Origin: Candidatus Thorarchaeota archaeon
GTDB lineage: Archaea; Asgardarchaeota; Thorarchaeia; Thorarchaeales; Thorarchaeaceae
Assembly: GCA_004524595.1 (NCBI GenBank)
Contig: SDOA01000012.1
Coordinates: forward strand, 1-55,938
Direction of reading: 5' to 3'
DNA length: 55,938 nucleotides
Under the pieces are notes generated by a model. The model was not told the origin of the DNA, searched no databases, and saw only the letters and a program-made list of their open reading frames with translations. Made by a program: the position numbers and the translations under genes. Positions 50,852 through 55,938 of the stretch are shown piece after piece (the first letter of the stretch is position 1; each line of letters begins with the position of its first letter).

Positions 50852-51637
50852 TTAACAACGAAGGCGAGCTGCTCTGATCGCTATAAGTGAGGCTACTGAT
50901 GCCGCGCCAAGACCATTACCAATATTTACAACTGCAAGTCCTGGTGAGCATGATTGCAACATTGATGCTAGAGCAGTTTTTCCCATTCCTCCAAATCCAT
51001 AACCTGTTGGAACGGGTACACCAATTACTGGAATATCAATCAGAGCGGCAACAACTGTAGGCAGTGCTCCTTCCATGCCTGCAAAAACGATAACCGCATC
51101 TATATCGTTAGAAATGATTTCTTTTATTGGCTCAAATAATCGGTGAATTCCTGATACTCCCACATCATAATAACAAAATACCTCCACACCCAACATTCTA
51201 GCAAGTGCTTCTGCTTCCTTTGCAAACGGAATATCTGAGGTTCCAGCTGTTACAATCGCTATTTTCCCTTGTTCTTTTTCAATATGCCAACTTGGCTTAC
51301 TAACAAGAACAGTTAATACAGGGCTCTTTCCATAAATCTGAATTTCGACATCTTTTAGTTTCTTGAACAAATAATCCAACTTCTCTTGCTGTAATCGAGT
51401 GACAAGAACAACATCTTGTGAACCTAACATCTCCTGAACTATAGTGGCAATATCCTCAGCATCTTTTGATTCTGCAAACACAACCTCTGGTATCCCACTT
51501 CGTGTTCTTCGATTGACATCGATAGTAGCGATACCACTGACTCTCTCCAGAGAGAGTGTTTTGAGTTTTTTCTCAGCTTCATCAATTGAAATCTTTCCAG
51601 AAGTAAGTTCATTTAGGATTTTTCGAGTTTCATTCAT
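50852..51637 (-). CDS. larB: Nickel pincer cofactor biosynthesis protein LarB
   Basis: Carboxylates and cleaves nicotinic acid adenine dinucleotide in making the nickel-pincer nucleotide cofactor of lactate racemase. About 261 residues from ATG 51637, GGTGA just upstream (a GTG 9 bases earlier is possible). C-terminal PurE-like domain: VTAGTSDIPFAKEAEALARM, VGVSGIHRL, FAGMEGALPTVVAAL, and VGVPVPTGYGFGGMGKTAL, signature of LarB. No LarA, LarC or LarE gene is in the window. Upstream adjoins, divergently, the next gene. Confidence 0.88.
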   Translation of the reverse strand: MNETRKILNELTSGKISIDEAEKKLKTLSLERVSGIATIDVNRRTRSGIPEVVFAESKDAEDIATIVQEMLGSQDVVLVTRLQQEKLDYLFKKLKDVEIQIYGKSPVLTVLVSKPSWHIEKEQGKIAIVTAGTSDIPFAKEAEALARMLGVEVFCYYDVGVSGIHRLFEPIKEIISNDIDAVIVFAGMEGALPTVVAALIDIPVIGVPVPTGYGFGGMGKTALASMLQSCSPGLAVVNIGNGLGAASVASLIAIRAARLRC

Positions 51638-51748
51638 GTTTCTCACCGAGAAATTATGTTATCTCTCACATCAGGATAAACCTTAAAGTTGATGTTGTGT
51701 TGAATCATGTTGCTGTGTTGTTAATCCTCAGCAGCGGAGCGACCTTTC

Positions 51749-52318
51749 ATGCAAAACGAAATCATCGATACTATTTTCAATTTCCTCTCCGATCCACTCA
51801 ATCTAATCCTTGCTTTATGGATTGTAGGTATTATTATCGCCATTGCAATCTTTCGCAGACCTAAGAGTTCAAAGGGTAAGAAACCGGAAAAAGAAGTGAA
51901 GAAACCAAAAATCAAGGTAAAAGGTCCGCTGATGAAACAGATAGGCAAGATGATGAGTGATGTTGACAAAGGTAAGGAATTGACAGTACCCTCAGTTCGT
52001 TCAAGGGATGAGATTATCACTGAAATGTTTGAATCACAAATGAATGCTGTCGGGTTGAAAGCGTCAACAGCAAGTGGGTATGTTCCTGTGTCCTATACAC
52101 CATTAGCACGATTCCTAAAAGAACGTGGAGTTCCCGAGGATACTGTGGGGGCAATCATTGCAGGTATTCTCGAAGAGGAGAGTGAGGCTGATGTACGAGC
52201 TATTATCGAAGCTACAGCAGAATCTCCTGAAGTTAACCTAGTTGGTGCGGAATTAGATAAAGCAAAGCAACTCGCTGTTGATGAATGGGCTCATGTTAAG
52301 AAAGCTCCTGAGAACTAG
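51749..52318 (+). CDS. Single-helix membrane protein of unknown function
   Basis: 189 residues: one membrane helix (about 17-36, LNLILALWIVGIIIAIAIFR), then a very basic Lys/Pro stretch (KSSKGKKPEKEVKKPKIKVK), then a soluble helical domain. It reads as a cytoplasmic domain on a membrane anchor. Not recognised. It ends 13 bases before the alaX start, so the two may be co-transcribed. Confidence 0.6.
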   Translation: MQNEIIDTIFNFLSDPLNLILALWIVGIIIAIAIFRRPKSSKGKKPEKEVKKPKIKVKGPLMKQIGKMMSDVDKGKELTVPSVRSRDEIITEMFESQMNAVGLKASTASGYVPVSYTPLARFLKERGVPEDTVGAIIAGILEEESEADVRAIIEATAESPEVNLVGAELDKAKQLAVDEWAHVKKAPEN

Positions 52319-52331
52319 GGGATCCAAACGT

Positions 52332-53057
52332 ATGACTGAACTTTTACACATGAGAGATAATTATCTCCAGGAATTTGATGCAAAGGTACTAGCTAAGGGA
52401 GAGGACTATGTGGTACTTGATCGTACTGCATTTTATCCTGAAGGTGGTGGTCAATCAAGTGATATAGGTAAATTATCTGATGATTCTCGGTTTGTAGAAG
52501 TCAAGGAAGTTCGTAAAATCGATGGTGGAACACGTCATATCTTAAAAGGCAGACCATTCGAAATTGGCACTAAAATACATGGTATTATTGATTGGGATTA
52601 TCGGTATGAGTGTATGCGTTTTCATACAGCCCAACATGTTTTGTCAAGATATCTACAATTGAACTATAATGTGGAAACAGTTGGTAACAATATCTCTCCT
52701 GGTGAAAGTAGGGCTGACTATTCGCCACTTGAATCGTTTGACGAAGATATGAAACGTGAGGTTGAATCTGGAGTCAATGAGATATTGCATCAGAATCTCC
52801 CTGTGGACATTAAATTCATGCCTAGAGCTGAAGCAATTAGATTCCTTGAGAACCGAGGTTATCAGACTCGATATCTCGAAATGGTTCCAAAATCTGTTAA
52901 AGAATTTCGAGTATTAGTAATTGGTGATTATGATGCAGCATCATGTGCTGGAACACATGTGAAAAACACTCGAGAGATTGGTGGTATCAAGATTGGCAAG
53001 TCAAAAAATGTTGGAGCAGGTAAAAGAAGAATATACTTCAGACTTGTAAATCCCTAA
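52332..53057 (+). CDS. alaX: Alanyl-tRNA editing protein AlaX
   Basis: Removes serine or glycine wrongly attached to alanine tRNA. About 241 residues from ATG 52332. Zinc-binding editing motifs: RFHTAQHVLSRYL (HxxxH near residue 99) and CAGTHVKNTREIG (Cys and His near 212-216), plus the AlaRS-type AFYPEGGGQSSDIG segment near residue 33. Length and N-terminal extension fit AlaX-M. Confidence 0.93.
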   Translation: MTELLHMRDNYLQEFDAKVLAKGEDYVVLDRTAFYPEGGGQSSDIGKLSDDSRFVEVKEVRKIDGGTRHILKGRPFEIGTKIHGIIDWDYRYECMRFHTAQHVLSRYLQLNYNVETVGNNISPGESRADYSPLESFDEDMKREVESGVNEILHQNLPVDIKFMPRAEAIRFLENRGYQTRYLEMVPKSVKEFRVLVIGDYDAASCAGTHVKNTREIGGIKIGKSKNVGAGKRRIYFRLVNP

Positions 53058-53128
53058 ATGGTACATTTACATGACAGCCAACAGTTTTATGCACACCCAT
53101 GTTAGAATAATAGTAGTGTGAAAAGAAA

Positions 53129-54424
53129 ATGAAAGCGCTCGTGCTGACTGCTGGAGAAGGTCAACGGCTTCGACCATTGACATCTAATAGGTCAAAATCA
53201 ATGCTGATGATTGCTGGAAGACCAGTATTGCAGTATATTATCGATAGTCTCGTGGAAAATGGAATCCGTGATGTTGTAATGGTTGTCGGTCATGGACGTG
53301 AAGAATTGATTGATCATTTTCAAATGGGAACCGACCAAGGAGTACGAATTAAATATGTCATCCAGCATAAACAGATTGGCGCTGAAAATGCAATTCTCAC
53401 AGCTAGAGATGAACTTGAAGATGAGGATGAATTTCTTCTCGTAAATGGAGATGTACTTGTCGAACCTGAAATGGTGACTCGAACCCTCAATAATCATGAA
53501 TCCACAGATGCTTTTGTCACAATGCTTGTTACTCTAGTATCATCTCCTGAGCAATTTGGTACTGTTAAGATTGGTAGTAATGGGGTTGTCGAGAAGCTAG
53601 TAGAGAAGGGTGGTCCTGATAGGTATGTGAGTAACTATGCCGTAGCTGGAGTATCAGTATTCAATCGAGAAACTCTCTCACTACTTGAGAAGTATGAGAA
53701 GATGGAAAAAATCTTCGAAGAAATGATCAGTAATGGTAAAAAAGTTACAGCCACAGTTTGGGAAAAAGAATGGGCTGAATTCACTTGGCCATGGGATCTG
53801 CTTAATGCTAACCGAATTGTTATGGATCGTCAACTCCGTGGTAAAGGTAGCTTCATCGCAGAATCAGCTGATGTACATTCCAGTGTTGTTATTGAGGGAT
53901 CAGTCCATATTGACGAGGGAACCATCATTCGCCCATATACGACTCTACGAGGTCCTGTTTATATTGGTAAGAGAGTCTATATTGGCAATAATTCTCTTGT
54001 GAGGGACTATAGTAGTTTATGTGATGGCGGAAGAATTGGTTATGCTGTCGAGATGAGAAATAGCATGGTCTTCGAACGGGTTAACATTGGACGGATGACC
54101 TATTTAGCAGACTCCATTATTGGTGCTGGCACCTGCATCGAAGCCGGTGCACAGCTCTGGAATTGGAGACCTGGTAATGAACCATTATTTTTGAATGGCG
54201 GAGCAGAAAAAGTTCAGATACCTTCACGAAAATTTGGTGTAATAATCGGTGATAATGTAGTTATTGGAGTTAATGCATCAATCTTTCCAGCAACACGAAT
54301 TGGTGAAAATTCAACAATATCGGCAGGTTGTGTAATTAAGGAGGATATTGAACCAAACAAAGAGGTCAATTTAGAACAAAAATTGAAGATTAATGAAAAG
54401 AAGAATACAAAGGGATGCAATTAA
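53129..54424 (+). CDS. Sugar-1-phosphate nucleotidyltransferase with left-handed beta-helix (GlmU-like)
   Basis: 431 residues. N-terminal nucleotidyltransferase: LTAGEGQRLRPLTSNRSKSM (residues 6-25), GDVLVEPEMV (metal-binding Asp). After about 240 come hexapeptide repeats of a left-handed beta-helix (SVHIDEGTIIRPYT, GPVYIGKRVYIGNNSLV, GVIIGDNVVIGVNASIFP), as in bifunctional archaeal GlmU-type UDP-GlcNAc pyrophosphorylase/GlcN-1-P acetyltransferases such as ST0452. Its product would feed wecB in this window. The last four bases overlap the convergent HExxH gene. Confidence 0.88.
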   Translation: MKALVLTAGEGQRLRPLTSNRSKSMLMIAGRPVLQYIIDSLVENGIRDVVMVVGHGREELIDHFQMGTDQGVRIKYVIQHKQIGAENAILTARDELEDEDEFLLVNGDVLVEPEMVTRTLNNHESTDAFVTMLVTLVSSPEQFGTVKIGSNGVVEKLVEKGGPDRYVSNYAVAGVSVFNRETLSLLEKYEKMEKIFEEMISNGKKVTATVWEKEWAEFTWPWDLLNANRIVMDRQLRGKGSFIAESADVHSSVVIEGSVHIDEGTIIRPYTTLRGPVYIGKRVYIGNNSLVRDYSSLCDGGRIGYAVEMRNSMVFERVNIGRMTYLADSIIGAGTCIEAGAQLWNWRPGNEPLFLNGGAEKVQIPSRKFGVIIGDNVVIGVNASIFPATRIGENSTISAGCVIKEDIEPNKEVNLEQKLKINEKKNTKGCN

Positions 54425-55098
54425 CAAAAGTCATTATCAATCTGAGCAATTTCGACATGATTCACATAAATGAAGGATTGATCATCTCTATCAATGATGC
54501 TAATGTCAGTATCTTTTATTTCTCCTGCCACCGAAAACTGCAGGCCATCAACATGAACAGAGGTAGTATCTGCAGCTCGTATTAGGAACAAATCGTGGTG
54601 CTGGATGTTCTGAGCTATCTTTCTTGTAGGAATCAATCTCATCTCCATTAAGAGTCTATCAAGATGTCCTATTTCTTGATCAAGTAGGAGTTTTCGAATT
54701 GAAGAATACCCAAGGTATCTGTCTTTTCCCTTCTTTATTATGTGATCTTCATATTTGCCTATAATCAATCGTTCTACAGCTAGATAGACACCCATACCTC
54801 TATCAATTACATCAATATCAGTATTCATCTCAGTACATTGTGAAAGATTTTGTAAAGGGTGACTTAACTCGTGGGATAAAAGACCGTACAAAGCTGCCTG
54901 ATGCCATTGTCTTGTGATATTATTACATCTAATTTTAATCTCTCTAAAATCTTGGTTCCAGCTAATTGTAGCAAAGCAATTTGCTGTTCCCCAATCGATT
55001 CTGATATTACTATTTCGTAATTCAATGTATACGAGTTCTACAAGTTGCTCTATCAGACTATCAATATCATTTTTTGATTTCATATTAATATCTTCCAT
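54421..55098 (-). CDS. Protein with HExxH metalloprotease-like motif, unknown family
   Basis: About 225 residues from ATG 55098 (an ATG at 55083 and a TTG at 55104 are alternatives); TTTTAAAG near 55127 would place transcription start at the 55098 ATG. Around residue 78 lies LYGLLSHELSHPLQNLS, an HExxH motif (His-Glu-Leu-Ser-His) in a helix, with a possible third ligand further on (EDHIIKKGKDRYLG). This pattern suggests a small zinc metallopeptidase, but the overall family is not recognised and the motif can occur by chance. Its second half is beta-rich. Confidence 0.55.
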   Translation of the reverse strand: MEDINMKSKNDIDSLIEQLVELVYIELRNSNIRIDWGTANCFATISWNQDFREIKIRCNNITRQWHQAALYGLLSHELSHPLQNLSQCTEMNTDIDVIDRGMGVYLAVERLIIGKYEDHIIKKGKDRYLGYSSIRKLLLDQEIGHLDRLLMEMRLIPTRKIAQNIQHHDLFLIRAADTTSVHVDGLQFSVAGEIKDTDISIIDRDDQSFIYVNHVEIAQIDNDFC

Positions 55099-55189
55099 GC
55101 ACAAAAAGACTGACTAATGAGCATCTTTAAAAGTCAAACTCCGGCAATCCCTTTTAACCTAGTCAGCTCTATCTAGGAGAGTAATTACA

Positions 55190-55938
55190 ATTTCAAAGAA
55201 GAAGTGGGGCAAATCAGCCACCAAGACCGAGAAAATAATTCGCGACGCTGTTCCGAAACCAGAAGTCCTAACTGGAATAGATGAGTATCTAGGCAAAGCT
55301 AGGTCGGTCACCTGCTATGACATTGCTAATCGTTTCAACATACGGATGAGTGTTGCTCGGAGAATTCTGAGAGAAAAGGAAGCTAAGGGAGAACTTATTC
55401 CTTACATCCGAGAAAGCGGATTTGTTGTCTACACCACTCGAGCTGAAATGGAAAAGAGAGAAGGTGGTGTTCCTGTTATGATTGCTGATGCTCTTGCAGA
55501 AGTAGCTTCCTCTGTTCCTGAAAGACCCGTTATTACAGATGAGATGGATGAAGCTCTGACTGCTGCAGGAACTCCAGGTGCTGTTAAACCAAGTAAACTT
55601 GCAAGAAGGCGTAGAGAGGCTGGAGAACGTAAAGAACGAAAAGATCTGCGACCTGAAGTAGTAATTGAACCACTTGATGTTGCAGAACCACCAAGGATGC
55701 CAATATCTGAACCAGAAACTCCAAAGAAGGCGGCTGAGAAGAAGGAAGAGAAGCCCAAGAAAGAGACAAAGAAGGCGGCTGAGAAGAAGGAAGAGAAACC
55801 CAAGAAAGAGACAAAGAAGGCAGCTGAGAAGAAGGAAGAGAAGCCCAAGAAAGAGACAAAGAAGGCAGCTGAGAAGAAGGAAGAGAAACCCAAGAAAGAG
55901 ACAAAGAAGGCAGCTGAGAAGAAGGAAGAGAAACCCAA
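55190..55938 (+). CDS. Ribosomal protein eS25 with long lysine-rich repeat tail (3' end outside window)
   Basis: The first 80 residues match eS25: KKKWGKSATKTEKIIRDAVP, then TGIDEYLGKARSVTCYDIAN and RFNIRMSVARRILREKEAKG with the winged-helix pattern, and the tail PYIRESGFVVYT. A small-subunit protein found in eukaryotes and some archaea. In frame there is no ATG, GTG or TTG between the stop at 55160 and the domain. ATT at 55190, with AGGAGA about 9 bases upstream, is the best start. After residue 90 a long low-complexity tail follows and ends in at least four full copies of a 15-residue Lys/Glu/Ala repeat. Runs off the window edge. Confidence 0.85.
   Translation, partial: MSKKKWGKSATKTEKIIRDAVPKPEVLTGIDEYLGKARSVTCYDIANRFNIRMSVARRILREKEAKGELIPYIRESGFVVYTTRAEMEKREGGVPVMIADALAEVASSVPERPVITDEMDEALTAAGTPGAVKPSKLARRRREAGERKERKDLRPEVVIEPLDVAEPPRMPISEPETPKKAAEKKEEKPKKETKKAAEKKEEKPKKETKKAAEKKEEKPKKETKKAAEKKEEKPKKETKKAAEKKEEKP
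55724..55938 (+). repeat. Tandem 45-bp repeats coding for a KKAAEKKEEKPKKET unit
   Basis: The 45-base unit starting at 55724 recurs at 55769, 55814, 55859 and (partial) 55904 with only a few synonymous changes (gcg/gca, aag/aaa). It encodes the basic tail of eS25. Near-identical copies suggest recent expansion by slippage or recombination. Confidence 0.9.

Noticed and set aside
55429..55938. Minus-strand frame rich in Phe, Ser and Ala
   Set aside because: It is the reverse of the lysine-rich eS25 repeats and has no independent coding signal.
1..55938. CRISPR arrays, insertion sequences, rRNA or tRNA genes
   Set aside because: No regularly spaced repeats, transposase motifs, or GGTTCGAATC-type tRNA arms were seen; a covariance-model search would be needed to exclude intron-bearing tRNAs.

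Overview
The window reads as a chromosomal segment of an archaeon, most likely an Asgard archaeon (Thorarchaeota-like is my guess; no rRNA is present to confirm it). Reasons: an ESCRT-III/Snf7-type protein, an eS25 ribosomal protein, a small histone-fold protein, archaeal enzyme types (bifunctional phosphoglucose/phosphomannose isomerase, aldehyde:ferredoxin oxidoreductase, AlaX, CutA), TATA-box promoters with short or absent leaders, and GGAGG/GGTGAT ribosome-binding sites in front of ATG, GTG and TTG starts. I see no tRNA, rRNA, CRISPR array, insertion sequence or prophage. About 54 genes lie on both strands in short operons, often convergent with gaps or overlaps of only a few bases.

Layout. 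1-7.3 kb: a peptide-type ABC importer (OppC-like with a huge external insertion, OppB-like, and a substrate-binding protein whose two halves are in circularly permuted order), then a presenilin-like membrane protein and a secreted protein. 7.3-13.9 kb: sugar isomerase, hydrolases, an unknown protein, a degenerate histidine-kinase-like membrane protein flanked by long inverted repeats. 13.9-20 kb: Mrp ATPase, inositol-phosphatase-type enzyme, ESCRT-III-like protein, HAD phosphatase, cation exchanger, threonine synthase. 19.6-23.4 kb: chelatase-like AAA and VWA pair, then a PurM-like enzyme preceded by a strong structured-RNA candidate. 23.4-33.6 kb: SurE, histone-like protein, WecB, nucleoside phosphorylase, PRPP synthetase, glutamate dehydrogenase, coiled-coil protein, IlvE. 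34-36.5 kb: ferredoxin plus aldehyde oxidoreductase. 36.5-40.4 kb: PH-like repeat protein, DUF123 GIY-YIG protein, PP-loop ATPase, metallo-hydrolase. 40.5-45.6 kb: two very large unrecognised proteins in one operon. 45.6-49 kb: CutA and, divergently, two tandem paralogous fusions of a DapA-family aldolase to a formaldehyde-activating-enzyme (Fae) domain. 49-56 kb: a 56-residue protein, an M20 peptidase, LarB, AlaX, a GlmU-like sugar nucleotidyltransferase, a HExxH protein, and the start of eS25 with a lysine-rich repeat tail.

Most notable. (1) The two DapA-Fae fusions keep the pyruvate-aldolase lysine, lack the arginine of true dihydrodipicolinate synthases, and have lost complementary parts of the Fae active site, which suggests one hetero-oligomeric enzyme coupling an aldolase to formaldehyde capture on a tetrahydropterin. 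(2) The circularly permuted substrate-binding protein beside an enlarged OppC suggests a remodelled peptide transporter. (3) The 880/816-residue protein pair is a candidate undescribed system. (4) A 103-base element with a perfect 12-bp closing stem ends just before the ribosome-binding site of the PurM-like gene. All functional statements are from reading motifs; no database search was possible.
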